Below, piece by piece: positions 43,603 through 52,641 of a DNA stretch of 64,000 nt. The DNA lies in the NCBI RefSeq assembly GCF_903652925.1, contig NZ_CAHLAR010000010.1, positions 62,001 to 126,000 on the forward strand. The letters are read 5' to 3'. The notes beneath the pieces were generated by a model. That model saw only the letters and a program-made list of their open reading frames with translations. It ran no database searches and was not told the DNA's origin. This stretch comes from Achromobacter anxifer (lineage in GTDB: Bacteria; Pseudomonadota; Gammaproteobacteria; Burkholderiales; Burkholderiaceae_B). The translations under genes and the position numbers were made by a program. Within the stretch, counting starts at the first letter, position 1. The number at the start of each line of letters is the position of its first letter.

Positions 43603-44436
43603 CTACTCAGACAAAGGATCCTGAAACTGCGAACACTTCACCTGCACCAGCTTCCGATCCTGCAACCGCAAAGCCGTCAACGACCCACCCCAAACACACC
43701 CCGTATCCAGGCAGATCACATCCGGCCGCTGCAACAACCCCAGCGTCGACCAATGCCCGAACACCGTCGTCACATTCCGCGTCGCCCGGTTGGGCACGTC
43801 GAACCAGGGCACCAGGCCCGCCGGCCATGCGCCCGGCGTCACCTTCGTGGCGAATTCCATATGGCCATTGGGCGTGCACAGCCGGATGCGCGTCAGCGCG
43901 TTGATGATGACCCGCATGCGCTTGCCGCCCTTGTGGTCTTCCTTCCACGTGGCCGGCTCGTTGCCGTACATCTTCTGCAGCGCCTTCTGCCAGTTCGGCC
44001 CGCGCAGCGCGTCCTGGACCTCGCCGGCCAGGGCCAGCGTCTTGGCCACGTCCCATTTCGCCAGCGTGCCGGCGTGGACCAGCAGGTGGTTCTGCTCGAA
44101 GTGGGCCAGCGGACGGAACCGCAGCCAGTTGATCAGGTCGACCGCGTCAGGCGCCTGCAGGATCTCTTCCAGAGTGTCGGATTTCGAGGGCTTGCGCACG
44201 CCCGCCGCCGTGGCCAGCAGGTGCAGGTCATGGTTGCCCAGCACCGAGGTCGCGCGGTCGCCCAGGTCGATGATGCGGCGCAGGGTTTCCAGCGACTGGG
44301 GGCCGCGATTGACCAGGTCTCCGGCGAACCAGAAGCGCGACTGCGGGTCGCCGACCAGTTCGGGGTGGGACAGCAAGCGATCCAGCGGCGAGCAGCAGCC
44401 CTGCACGTCGCCGATCATCCAGATACTGCCGTTCAT
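43603..44436 (-). CDS. apaH: Symmetrical bis(5'-nucleosyl)-tetraphosphatase
   Basis: A 277-residue metallophosphatase that hydrolyses Ap4A to two ADP (and removes Np4 caps from RNA in E. coli). Metal-binding blocks are [21 protein letters not shown] and [10 protein letters not shown], with VHAG and the C-terminal FGHWS histidine. ATG 44436 overlaps the lptG stop by 4 nt. An insert of basic residues ([20 protein letters not shown]) is normal for ApaH. Confidence 0.96.
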   Translation of the reverse strand: MNGSIWMIGDVQGCCSPLDRLLSHPELVGDPQSRFWFAGDLVNRGPQSLETLRRIIDLGDRATSVLGNHDLHLLATAAGVRKPSKSDTLEEILQAPDAVDLINWLRFRPLAHFEQNHLLVHAGTLAKWDVAKTLALAGEVQDALRGPNWQKALQKMYGNEPATWKEDHKGGKRMRVIINALTRIRLCTPNGHMEFATKVTPGAWPAGLVPWFDVPNRATRNVTTVFGHWSTLGLLQRPDVICLDTGCVWGGSLTALRLQDRKLVQVKCSQFQDPLSE

Positions 44437-45611
44437 GCGGGACTCTTGCTCCACGGCCAACGTTGTTGCACGATCCGCGTGATCGCGTGGCGGTATTCCA
44501 TGTAGCTCATGGCACCCAGCGCCAGGATCATGGCTCCGATATTCGGACCCAGGGCAGTCAGCCAGGCCGGCCATTTGCCCAGCATGCCCACGTTCAGGGC
44601 CAGCTGGTTCAGCATGAAGAAGCCCACGCCGACCAGGATGCCGACGAACACCTTGGCGCCTACGCCGCCGCGGCGCGTTTGCATCAAGCCGATGGGAGCC
44701 GCAATGGTGATCATGACCAGCAGGGTGAACGGATATGCCAGTTTGCGCCACAAGGCGACGACCTGTCGACCATATTGCAGCTGGTTGTTGCGCAAATAAT
44801 CCACATAGTCCAGCAGCGTGACGATGGACATGCGCTCAGGGGTCAGCACCCGGGCCAGCAGGCGCTCGGCGCTGAGCGTGGTGTCGATCTTGCGCTCGGG
44901 CATCTTCACCACCGAGGCGGGAGGATTCTTCGGCGGGCGCGCGTTGGCCAAGGCATCGGCCGCGTCGTCGTCCAGCCGCGTTTCGGTGACGTCCTTCAGC
45001 ACCAGATCGCCGTGAGTGAACTGGCCGGTCGGGGCGACGGACAGCGCCGACAGCGTCAAGTCCTTCTTGAACTCGTAGAGGGTCACGGAGGCGACCTGGC
45101 CGTCGCCCTTGAGTTCGCCGATGTTGATGATGCGGGTGCCGCCGTTGGCCGTGGGTTCCTTGAACCAATAGCCGCTGTTCAGGCGGTCGCCGCCGGCCTT
45201 GCCGCGGAACAGCAGGTTGGCTTCGCCGGATTTCATCTCGGCCCAGGGCGTGGCGTATTCGGACAGCAGGCCGGCGCCTATCATCAGCGGAATCGTGACG
45301 ATCCAGAGCATGCGCAGCAGCTTCATGCCGCTGACGCCGGACACCCGCAGGATGACCAGCTCGTTGCGCTGGGCCAGCCCCGCCAGCGCCAGGATGGCGC
45401 CGATCAGCAGGCCGATGGGCAGGAGGTCGTAGAGACGGGTGGGGACCGCCAGGGCCTGCATGTACAGCAGGGCCATCATGGAGAACTTGTCGCCCACGTT
45501 GTCCAGGTCGTCCACCAGCGCGAAGAACGTGAAAAGGCCCAGCAGGGCCATGAGGACGACTGCGCAAGAACGGTAGATCTCGCGGGCCAGGTAGCGACGT
45601 GCAGTACGCAT
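44433..45611 (-). CDS. lptG: LPS export ABC transporter permease LptG
   Basis: A 392-residue YjgP/YjgQ-family inner-membrane protein. Three N-terminal and three C-terminal membrane segments flank a periplasmic beta-jellyroll (about 130-290). [15 protein letters not shown] is a standard start; ATG 45611 is preferred to one 13 codons earlier. With LptF and LptB2 it extracts lipopolysaccharide from the inner membrane. lptF is not next to it here. Coupled to apaH by a 4-nt overlap. Confidence 0.92.
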   Translation of the reverse strand: MRTARRYLAREIYRSCAVVLMALLGLFTFFALVDDLDNVGDKFSMMALLYMQALAVPTRLYDLLPIGLLIGAILALAGLAQRNELVILRVSGVSGMKLLRMLWIVTIPLMIGAGLLSEYATPWAEMKSGEANLLFRGKAGGDRLNSGYWFKEPTANGGTRIINIGELKGDGQVASVTLYEFKKDLTLSALSVAPTGQFTHGDLVLKDVTETRLDDDAADALANARPPKNPPASVVKMPERKIDTTLSAERLLARVLTPERMSIVTLLDYVDYLRNNQLQYGRQVVALWRKLAYPFTLLVMITIAAPIGLMQTRRGGVGAKVFVGILVGVGFFMLNQLALNVGMLGKWPAWLTALGPNIGAMILALGAMSYMEYRHAITRIVQQRWPWSKSPA

Positions 45612-45693
45612 GAAAGGAAGAAGGAGCGCGTAAACCCGAAAGCTTAACAAATCCCGCCGCCGAGGGTGGGAGCCAGAGGGGATGGATTCCGTG

Positions 45694-46416
45694 TCAGGGA
45701 ATTTCGACCATTTGCATCCGGCGCGTCAGGACGCCGACCCGGGAGTTCAGATAGCGCGTATTGCGGTGGGCGTCGTAGAAGCGCGGGTTGGGCAGCATGG
45801 CCGCCAGCCGGGCCGACTGGCTGGCTCCCAGGTTGGCGGCGGGGGTGTTGAAGTAGTGCTTGGCGGCGGCCTGGGCGCCGAACACGCCTTCGCCCCATTC
45901 GGCCACGTTCAGATACAGCTCCAGGATCCGCTCCTTGCTCATGACGTGTTCGATCATGTAGGTCAGGATCAGTTCCTGGCCCTTGCGGATGTAGCTGCGG
46001 GAGCTGGACAGGAACAGGTTCTTGGCCAGCTGCTGGGTGATGGTGGAGCCGCCACGCATCTTGCTGCGGCCCGCTTCCTGCTGCTTCTGGTTGTATTCCC
46101 AGGCCTTGCGAATGGCATCCCATTCGACGCCGTCATGCTCGGTGAAGTTGGAATCCTCGGACGCCACCACCGCGCGCTTGAGGTTGCGGTTGATCTGGTC
46201 GTAGGGCACCCACTCGTACTTCAGCTGGAAATCGGGGTTGCCGTCGCGCAGGCGGGACAGTTCCTCGCGCATCACGGCGCTGCTGCCGGGCGGGCGGTAG
46301 TTGTACCAGACCACCTGGGCGAACAGCCAGAACTGGTAGAGCAGGACCAGGCACACCAGCGCCATCAGCGTGCCGCTGATGATCCGGAACCAGGAGCGGC
46401 CCTTGCGCGTCGCCAT
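45694..46416 (-). CDS. mtgA: Monofunctional biosynthetic peptidoglycan transglycosylase
   Basis: A 240-residue GT51 glycosyltransferase with one N-terminal membrane anchor (about 11-33). It polymerises lipid II into glycan strands at the outer face of the inner membrane. The catalytic Glu is in VVASEDSNFTEHDG, and GGSTITQQLAKNLFLS and ELYLNVAEWGEGVFG are conserved GT51 blocks. It is 5 nt downstream of aroE. Confidence 0.95.
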   Translation of the reverse strand: MATRKGRSWFRIISGTLMALVCLVLLYQFWLFAQVVWYNYRPPGSSAVMREELSRLRDGNPDFQLKYEWVPYDQINRNLKRAVVASEDSNFTEHDGVEWDAIRKAWEYNQKQQEAGRSKMRGGSTITQQLAKNLFLSSSRSYIRKGQELILTYMIEHVMSKERILELYLNVAEWGEGVFGAQAAAKHYFNTPAANLGASQSARLAAMLPNPRFYDAHRNTRYLNSRVGVLTRRMQMVEIP

Positions 46417-46421
46417 GCCGC

Positions 46422-47285
46422 CTACTGTCCGGCCTGCAGCGCCTCGCGCAGCGCCGCCAGCACGGGGGCCGGATCGGGCCGCAGTCCGTGCCAGATGTAG
46501 AAACTCTCGGCCGCCTGGCCCACCAGCATGCCCAGGCCGTCGGCCGTCAGGGCGGCGCCGTCGGCTTCGGCCTGCTTCATGAAGGCCGTGGGCTGGGCGC
46601 CGTACATCATGTCGTAGCCGGCGGCGCCGGGCGCGTACAGGCCGGGTGGCAGGTCGGGGGCGGCGTTTTGCAGGCCGCTGGCCGTGGCGTTGACCACCAG
46701 ATTCCAGCCGCCAGGCGTGGCGGCGTCCGCCAGGCTGCCGCCCGTGACCGCGGTCTGCGGCGACACGCCGCTGTCGCGCCAGGAGGCGGCCAGTTCCTCC
46801 GCCTTGGAGGCGGTGCGGTTGACAATGTGGATGCGGGCGCAGCCGGCCTCGGCCAGCGGCTGCAGCACGCCGCGGGCGGCGCCGCCCGCGCCCACCAGCA
46901 GCACGGCGGCTCCGGCCAGGCGCACGCCCAGGCGCAGCAGGTCGGACACCAGGCCCACGCCGTCGGTATTGCAGCCATGCCAGGCGCCGTCGCGCCAGGA
47001 CAGGGTGTTGACCGCGCCGGCCAGCCGGGCGCGGTTGGACAGGCGGCCGGCGGCCAGGGCGTAGGCATCCAGCTTGAAGGGCACCGTCACGTTCAGGCCC
47101 AGCCCGCCCTCGGCGACGAAGGCGGCGACCGCGTCGGCAAAGCCGTCCACCGGGGCCAGCAGGCGCTCATAGCGCAGCGGCTTGCCGGTCTGTTCGGCGA
47201 ACATGGCGTGGATCTGGGGCGAGCGGCTGTGCGCGATGGGGTTGCCGATGACGGCGTATCTGGCGAGAGGGGGCGCCTCGGTCAT
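46422..47285 (-). CDS. aroE: Shikimate dehydrogenase (NADP+)
   Basis: A 287-residue enzyme that reduces 3-dehydroshikimate to shikimate. The substrate site is NPIAHSRSPQIH, the catalytic lysine is in NVTVPFK, the Asp in GCNTDGVGLV, and the NADP glycine loop in GAGGAARGVL with NRT. ATG 47285 overlaps the TonB-like gene stop by 4 nt. aroQ, the step before it, is in the window at 61.5 kb. Confidence 0.96.
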   Translation of the reverse strand: MTEAPPLARYAVIGNPIAHSRSPQIHAMFAEQTGKPLRYERLLAPVDGFADAVAAFVAEGGLGLNVTVPFKLDAYALAAGRLSNRARLAGAVNTLSWRDGAWHGCNTDGVGLVSDLLRLGVRLAGAAVLLVGAGGAARGVLQPLAEAGCARIHIVNRTASKAEELAASWRDSGVSPQTAVTGGSLADAATPGGWNLVVNATASGLQNAAPDLPPGLYAPGAAGYDMMYGAQPTAFMKQAEADGAALTADGLGMLVGQAAESFYIWHGLRPDPAPVLAALREALQAGQ

Positions 47286-48205
47286 GGGGCTTGTGTTTCC
47301 AGGGTGTCGTTGACGAAATGCCAGGTGCGGGTGATGACCAGCACGTCCGTATCGCGTGCGATATCGGGGGGGAATGGGGGGAAGGGCGCGGCCAGCTGGA
47401 CGATGCGGCGGGCGGCCTGGTTCAGCACCGCGTGCGGCGACGGCTGGTCGATTTCGACATTGGCGATGCTGCCGTCGGCGCGCACGGACACCGTGATGCG
47501 CAAGGAGCCGTAGATGCGGCCGCGCGCCTCTTCCGGATAGTGCTGGGTGCCCACGGTTTCGATGCGGGTGCGCCAGGCGTCCAGGTAGGCGGCGTAGCGC
47601 GAGGCCTCGGCGGAGGGGGCCACGAACTGCTTGCGCGGTTCGGCGCTGTATTGCTGGACCCGCGCCGCCAGCGCGGCGATCTGGGCGCTCTGGATGACGC
47701 TGGCCTGGTCCTCGGCGTCGCGGCCCAGGTCGGCGCCGTCTGGCCAGGGGTTGACGGCCTGGCGCTCGGCGCCCGCCTTGTCGGCGGCGCGCAATTGGGT
47801 CATCAGGCGGGTCTGTTCGGCTTCCAGCTGTACCTGGCGGCGGCGCATGGCCTCCAGCACGATGGTCTCGGCGGCTTCGCCGGTGCGGGGCAGCGGGGTG
47901 GTGGACATGCCGCGCTCGGCGTTGCCGCCGCCCGTCATCTGGTTCTGGGCCTGGGCGCGCGGGGACTCCGGCGGGGTCTCGCTGCGGGCATTGAGCAGCA
48001 CGACTTCCAGGCTGGTGACCGGCGGGCGCGAGGACGCGGGCGCGCTGAAGCGCCACGCCAGGGCGCCGGCGTGCACCAACAGCGATATTGCGATGCCGAT
48101 GCGCAGGTAGTGCTGGGCGGGAGCGCCCAGCCACCGCAGGGAACGGCTCAGCGAGGAGGGGGAATCAGCGAGGCGTTGCACCTGCGCATTGTAGAGCGAG
48201 TCCAT
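47282..48205 (-). CDS. TonB-like energy-transducer protein
   Basis: A 307-residue protein with one N-terminal membrane segment (about 31-50), a long Gln/Ala-rich, partly coiled periplasmic stalk (about 110-200), and a C-terminal TonB domain (about 210-300: YPEEARGRIYGSLRITVSVR, then ADGSIANVEIDQPS). It has no Pro-rich stretch like E. coli TonB. It probably connects inner-membrane energy to an outer-membrane receptor or an envelope process; ExbB/ExbD genes are not nearby. Coupled to aroE and mtgA. Confidence 0.87.
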   Translation of the reverse strand: MDSLYNAQVQRLADSPSSLSRSLRWLGAPAQHYLRIGIAISLLVHAGALAWRFSAPASSRPPVTSLEVVLLNARSETPPESPRAQAQNQMTGGGNAERGMSTTPLPRTGEAAETIVLEAMRRRQVQLEAEQTRLMTQLRAADKAGAERQAVNPWPDGADLGRDAEDQASVIQSAQIAALAARVQQYSAEPRKQFVAPSAEASRYAAYLDAWRTRIETVGTQHYPEEARGRIYGSLRITVSVRADGSIANVEIDQPSPHAVLNQAARRIVQLAAPFPPFPPDIARDTDVLVITRTWHFVNDTLETQAP

Positions 48206-48291
48206 GTCCGCCGGGCGTCAGGCCGGTGCCGGATTGCTCCCGGTCTGAAGAGGTCCGGAGCCCCGGGGCTTGTAACACCCCGGGGGCGGCC

Positions 48292-48406
48292 CGATGCGGC
48301 CTCAGGCCGCTTTGCGGGGAAACTCCAGACGATGCCGCTTCAGACCGCGTCGCGGGGGAATTCCAGACGATGCGGCGTCAGGCCGCGTTGCGGGGGAATA
48401 CCCAGA
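48292..48406 (-). repeat. Three tandem 38-39-nt repeats covering the end of the ABC ATPase gene
   Basis: Units at 48292-48329, 48330-48367 and 48368-48406 are near-identical. The third holds the last codons and stop TGA of the ATPase gene (48378). In both other units the same TGA is present at the equivalent place. Unit 1 contains the hairpin GCGGCC-TCA-GGCCGC. Together they form a repeated 3' end in the 172-nt gap before the TonB-like gene. Confidence 0.82.
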
Positions 48407-49466
48407 CCTTGCTGGCCGGCAGGGCCAGGCGGCAGGGGCCGGGCTCGCGGCCTTCGGGGCCGTAGGCGCGCAGGGCCAGGGTGTGGGCCGGGTCGGCGTC
48501 GGGGGTGCGGAACAGGTATTCCCAGCGGTCGCCCAGGTACATGCTGGTCAAGAGCGGCATGTCCAGGTGGTTGCCGTCGGCGTCGTCCGCCAGGCGCACC
48601 TGTTCCACCCGGATGACGGCGGTGGCGTCCTGGCCCTGGGCCACGCCCGGGCTGGCCTTGCCCCACAGCGACCAGCCGCGGCCCTCGATGCGGGCCCGGC
48701 CGTCGCGCACTTCGGTGACCTTGCCGTCCAGGCGGTTGTTGCTGCCCATGAATTCGGCGGTGAACAGCGTGGACGGCGAGCCGTACATCTCCTGCGGCGT
48801 GCCCTGCTGTTCGATCTTGCCGTTGTTCAACAGCAGGATGCGGTCCGAAATCGCCATGGCTTCGCTCTGGTCATGCGTCACCATCAGGGCCGACAGGCCC
48901 AGGCGGATGATCAGCTCGCGCAGGAAGGCGCGGGCCTCTTCGCGCAGCTTGGCGTCCAGGTTGGACAGCGGTTCGTCCAGCAGGATGACGGGCGGGCTGT
49001 ACACCAGCGCGCGGCCGATGGCCACGCGCTGCTGCTGGCCGCCTGACAGCGCGTGCGGATGGCGCTGGCCCAGCTTGCCCAGGCCCAGTTGGTCCAGCAC
49101 GGCCTGCACGCGCTCGCGCACCTCGGCGCCGGGCACCTTGCGCAGCTTGAGCGGGTAGGCCACGTTCTCGTACACGGTCTTGTGCGGCCACAGCGCATAG
49201 GACTGGAACACCAGGCCCAGGTTGCGTTCCTCGGCCGGGATCTCCTTCTTCGCTGCGCCGTCGTACACGACGCGGTCGCCGATGGTGATGCGGCCGCGCT
49301 TGGGGCCTTCCAGGCCGGCCACGGCGCGCAGCAGGGTCGTCTTGCCGCTGCCCGAGGGGCCCAGCAGCGACACCACTTCGCCCTGGCGCAGCTGCATCGA
49401 CACGCCCTTGAGCACCGGGTTGTCGCCGTAGTCCAGGTGCAGGTCTTCTACAGAAAGCTCAATCAT
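48378..49466 (-). CDS. ABC transporter ATP-binding protein, FbpC/PotA-like
   Basis: A 362-residue ATPase with Walker A GPSGSGKTT, Q-loop LVFQSYALWPHKTV, signature LSGGQQQRVAIGRAL, Walker B VILLDEPLSNLD and H-loop MVTHDQSEAMA. A C-terminal TOBE regulatory domain (about 240-355) follows. It energises the permease encoded just upstream (8-nt overlap). The family imports ferric iron, polyamines, phosphonates or thiamine, so substrate is open. The gene end lies inside a triplicated repeat. Confidence 0.92.
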   Translation of the reverse strand: MIELSVEDLHLDYGDNPVLKGVSMQLRQGEVVSLLGPSGSGKTTLLRAVAGLEGPKRGRITIGDRVVYDGAAKKEIPAEERNLGLVFQSYALWPHKTVYENVAYPLKLRKVPGAEVRERVQAVLDQLGLGKLGQRHPHALSGGQQQRVAIGRALVYSPPVILLDEPLSNLDAKLREEARAFLRELIIRLGLSALMVTHDQSEAMAISDRILLLNNGKIEQQGTPQEMYGSPSTLFTAEFMGSNNRLDGKVTEVRDGRARIEGRGWSLWGKASPGVAQGQDATAVIRVEQVRLADDADGNHLDMPLLTSMYLGDRWEYLFRTPDADPAHTLALRAYGPEGREPGPCRLALPASKVWVFPRNAA

Positions 49467-51231
49467 GAAGTTTGACTCCGAATCGCAGGGCGATGCCCAG
49501 GCCGATCACGACCAGAACGATATTGATGAAGGAAAGCGCGGCCACGATGTCGATGGCGCCCGAGGCCCACAGCGACACCAGCATGGAGCCGATGGTTTCG
49601 GTGCCGGGCGACAGCAGGTAGACGCCGGTGGAGTATTCGCGCTCGAAGATCAGGAACATCAGCAGCCAGGAACCGATCAGGCCGTACTTGGCCAGCGGCA
49701 CCGTGACGTGGCGGGTGACCTGGCCGCGGCGCGCGCCGGCGCTGCGGGCGGCCTCTTCCAGTTCGGGACCCACTTGCAGCAGGGTCGAGGAAATCAGCCG
49801 CAGGCCGTAGGCCATCCACACCACCGTGTAGGCCAGCCACACGCTGAAGATGGTGCTGCGCATGGCGCGCAGCCATTCGATGAAGTTCTCGCGCAGCCAT
49901 TCCGCGAAGGGCAGGGCCGACAGCCAGCCGCCTTCGTCCAGGGCGTTGTCCAGCCACATCGGCACGAACAGGAACACCCACAGGAAAGCCAGGCCGGCCA
50001 GCAGGCCCGGCACCGCGCGCGGCACCAGCACGCTGTAGTCCATGAAGCGCGTGACGTTGTCCGGCTTGCGGTGCATGGCCAGGCCCACGAACATGTAGCA
50101 GAACACGGCCAGCGCGCCGCCGAACACGCCGATGGCGACCGAGTTGACGATGGCGCGCATCAGGTTGGGCTGCGAGAACACGGTGCGGAACGCGTCCAGC
50201 GACAGCACGTCCAGCAGCGACACGCCCATGCCCCAGTTGGACACGAACGCGCGCAGCAGCACGCCCAGCAGCGGCACCACGATGGTCACCAGCAGCCAGA
50301 ACGCCACCACCCCGCCGGCCACCCAGCGCCACTTGCCCAGCGGCAGGGCGCGGGCGCGCGAGGCCTTGCCCTTGACCGTGACGAAGCGGTTGGCGGTGCG
50401 CATCAGGCGGCGCTGCAGCATCACCAGCGGGATCGTCATGCAGATCAGCACCACGGCCACGGCGGCCATCAGGTGATACGACGGGATGCCCAGCTTGTTG
50501 GTGAGCTTGTACAGATACGTGGCCAGCACCAGGTTGCCTTCCGGATCGCCCAGCACCAGCACCAGGCCGAACACTTCCAGGCCCAGGAAGAACAGCAGCA
50601 CGGTGGCGTACAGCATGGCCGGCCGCACCATCGGCAGGCTGACCGACACCATCACGCGCAGCGGCGAGGCGCCCGACACGCGGGCGGCTTCCTCGACGTC
50701 CGAGCCCATGCTGCGCAGCGCCGACGAGATGTACAGGTAGGCGTGCGGCACGTGGGTCAGGCCGGCGATGACGACGATGCTGGTCAGCGAGTAGACGTTC
50801 CAGGGCACGAAGCCCAGCAGGTTCTGCGCCCAGATCGAGAAAAAGCCCACGGGGCCCGCGGCCACCACGTAGCCGAAGCCCAGCACCATGGGCGACACGA
50901 ACACCGGCACGAGGATCAGCGGCTCGATCCAGCGGCGGCCGGGCAGGTCCGTGCGTATCATCAGGAAGGCCAGCATGCCGCCCAGCGGGATGGCGATGAC
51001 GGCCAGGCCGAAGGCCAGGATGAAGCCGCTTTTCAGCGCCTTGTAGAAATCGGGGTCCGCGAAGATGAAGCGGAACGCGTCCAGGCTGAACGTCTTGGAC
51101 GGGGCAAAGAAGGGCGCGGAGAGAAAGCTCTGGATGATGATGAACGACAGCGGCACATAGATGGCCAGGGCCGTGATCAGCACCACCACGCCGCGGGGCA
51201 GGGACTGCCATTTCGAGCGCAATGACTGCAT
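49459..51231 (-). CDS. ABC transporter permease with two fused membrane domains (FbpB-like)
   Basis: A 590-residue protein with about twelve membrane segments in two homologous halves. EAA loops are at about 180-200 (EEAARVSGASPLRVMVSVSL) and 490-510 (LEEAARSAGARRGQVTRHVT), one per half. Such double permeases go with iron or other small-ligand binding proteins of the FbpA/AfuA kind. It lies between its SBP (149-nt gap with a 22-nt palindrome) and its ATPase. Confidence 0.93.
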   Translation of the reverse strand: MQSLRSKWQSLPRGVVVLITALAIYVPLSFIIIQSFLSAPFFAPSKTFSLDAFRFIFADPDFYKALKSGFILAFGLAVIAIPLGGMLAFLMIRTDLPGRRWIEPLILVPVFVSPMVLGFGYVVAAGPVGFFSIWAQNLLGFVPWNVYSLTSIVVIAGLTHVPHAYLYISSALRSMGSDVEEAARVSGASPLRVMVSVSLPMVRPAMLYATVLLFFLGLEVFGLVLVLGDPEGNLVLATYLYKLTNKLGIPSYHLMAAVAVVLICMTIPLVMLQRRLMRTANRFVTVKGKASRARALPLGKWRWVAGGVVAFWLLVTIVVPLLGVLLRAFVSNWGMGVSLLDVLSLDAFRTVFSQPNLMRAIVNSVAIGVFGGALAVFCYMFVGLAMHRKPDNVTRFMDYSVLVPRAVPGLLAGLAFLWVFLFVPMWLDNALDEGGWLSALPFAEWLRENFIEWLRAMRSTIFSVWLAYTVVWMAYGLRLISSTLLQVGPELEEAARSAGARRGQVTRHVTVPLAKYGLIGSWLLMFLIFEREYSTGVYLLSPGTETIGSMLVSLWASGAIDIVAALSFINIVLVVIGLGIALRFGVKLHD

Positions 51232-51307
51232 GGGGAATCCTGTGTTCTTGAATGGCGCGAAGGTCGCGCGGCCGGGTCGGGGACGACCGCCCCGGCGGCG
51301 GTCAGGC

Positions 51308-51329
51308 GGACGGCGGCATGCCGCCGTCC
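51308..51329. terminator. Perfect 22-nt palindrome between SBP and permease genes
   Basis: Arms GGACGGCGGCA and TGCCGCCGTCC form an 11-bp self-complementary palindrome about 51 nt after the SBP stop. It probably attenuates transcription or protects the SBP mRNA end, so that more SBP than permease is made. No T-run follows. Confidence 0.5.
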
Positions 51330-51380
51330 CCTACGCGCGAGGCGGCCCGGAGCTGTTGTGCGGCTCCGGGCTGCGCGGCA

Positions 51381-52478
51381 TTACTTGCCAGCCGCGGCGC
51401 GCCAGTCCTTGATGAACTGCAGGCGCTTGTTCTGCTCCAGGTAGTCCAGCAGCGTTTCGTTGACCGGGATCGGCTTGAGCGCGGCGCCCAGCTTCTTGGT
51501 CATGCCGTCGACGTCGTTGTCGCCTTCGATGTCGTCGCGCACGGAGGCCAGGTCGGCCTGGTTCGCGAGAATGGTCTGGCCCTTCTGCGACAGCAGGTAG
51601 TCCATCCACAGCTTGGCGGCGTTGCGGTTCTTCGCCTTCTTGCTGATGAACGCCACGCGCGACAGCACCAGCGCGTAGTCGGTCGGGTAGGCGATGCCCA
51701 GCGACGGGTCGTTCTTGGCGCGGGTTTCGGCGTAGGAGCCCAGGATGTTGTAGCCGATCAGGTTTTCACCCGAGGACACGCGTTCCATCATGGTGCCCGT
51801 GGACGACTGCACGATCAGGCCGCCGGCGCCGATGCCCTTGAGCGTCTCGAAGTACTTGGGATCGTTGGCCTTGTCCTGCACCGCCAGCATGAAGCCGACC
51901 GCCGACTTCTCGATGTCGTAGGTGGTGACCTTGTTCTTGAACTTGTCCGGCTGGCTGGCGATCAGCTTGGCCAGCGCGCCGTGCGTGGTGGGCACTTCGG
52001 CGGCGGGGATCAGGCGCTTGTTGTAGATGAACACGGCCGGCTCGTAGGTCGTGCCGTAGGCCGAATCCTTCCACACCGCCCAGGCCGGCAGCTTGCCGAT
52101 TTCCGGCGACTTGTACTGCAGCGCGTAGTCGGTGGCCAGCTTCAGGGCCGAGTCCATCGAGGAGCTCCAGACGATATCGCCGCTGCCGCCGCCCGCCGCT
52201 TGTTCGCTGATGTAGCGGTTGTAGAGCTCGGTGCTGTTCATGTCGTTGTATTCGACCTTGATGCCCGGATACAGCTCTTCGAAGCCCTTGATGACGGGGC
52301 CTGCAGCCTTGGTGTCGGTGGTCGAGTAGATGACGACCTTGCCTTCCTTCTTGGCGCCGTCCAGGATCTTCTGGTAGTCGGCCGGATAGCCGGCCGGCAC
52401 TTGCTGCGCAAAGGCGCTGCCGGCGGCGAGGGCGAATGCAGCGGCGCAGGCGGCCGCCAGTTTGGACTTGGCAAGCAT
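51381..52478 (-). CDS. Extracellular solute-binding protein (FbpA/AfuA-like)
   Basis: A 365-residue periplasmic type II binding protein with signal peptide ending AGSAFA. Mature sequence starts near QQVPAGYPADYQ. Blocks KEGKVVIYSTTD, GYNILGSYAETRA and DYALVLSRVAFISKKAKN are family-typical. It lacks the double-Tyr motif needed to call a ferric-ion binder with confidence. The C-terminal domain of the neighbouring histidine kinase is clearly homologous (shared LPxWAxW and EPAVxxYN motifs and GYNILGSYA). Confidence 0.92.
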   Translation of the reverse strand: MLAKSKLAAACAAAFALAAGSAFAQQVPAGYPADYQKILDGAKKEGKVVIYSTTDTKAAGPVIKGFEELYPGIKVEYNDMNSTELYNRYISEQAAGGGSGDIVWSSSMDSALKLATDYALQYKSPEIGKLPAWAVWKDSAYGTTYEPAVFIYNKRLIPAAEVPTTHGALAKLIASQPDKFKNKVTTYDIEKSAVGFMLAVQDKANDPKYFETLKGIGAGGLIVQSSTGTMMERVSSGENLIGYNILGSYAETRAKNDPSLGIAYPTDYALVLSRVAFISKKAKNRNAAKLWMDYLLSQKGQTILANQADLASVRDDIEGDNDVDGMTKKLGAALKPIPVNETLLDYLEQNKRLQFIKDWRAAAGK

Positions 52479-52641
52479 GGGTGTTGTCTCCGAATGATTT
52501 GAGTTCGAGCAGGATCCCTGTCCAGCTTGGCCGCATCTTAGGAGCCGGCGTCTGTCGTCGTCCTGTCATGGCGACAGGTGGCGGCTAGGGGAAATCCCTT
52601 GGTGCCGCGGATCAGGATGATGAGACCGCGCCGCGCCCAGC

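Noticed and set aside
42489-43618. Several open frames through the 42.5-43.6 kb module, including a peptide MRPRESEGTAAGGDEDDDGE seen in more than one copy
   Set aside because: Copy E has a one-nucleotide insertion that breaks this frame while hairpins stay intact, and changes follow base pairing and not codons, so the similarity comes from the conserved core and not from a protein.
48245-48273. GGTCCGGAGC near the TonB-like gene as a sixth copy of the structured element
   Set aside because: Only the 10-mer matches; the rest of the core and the outer arms are absent.
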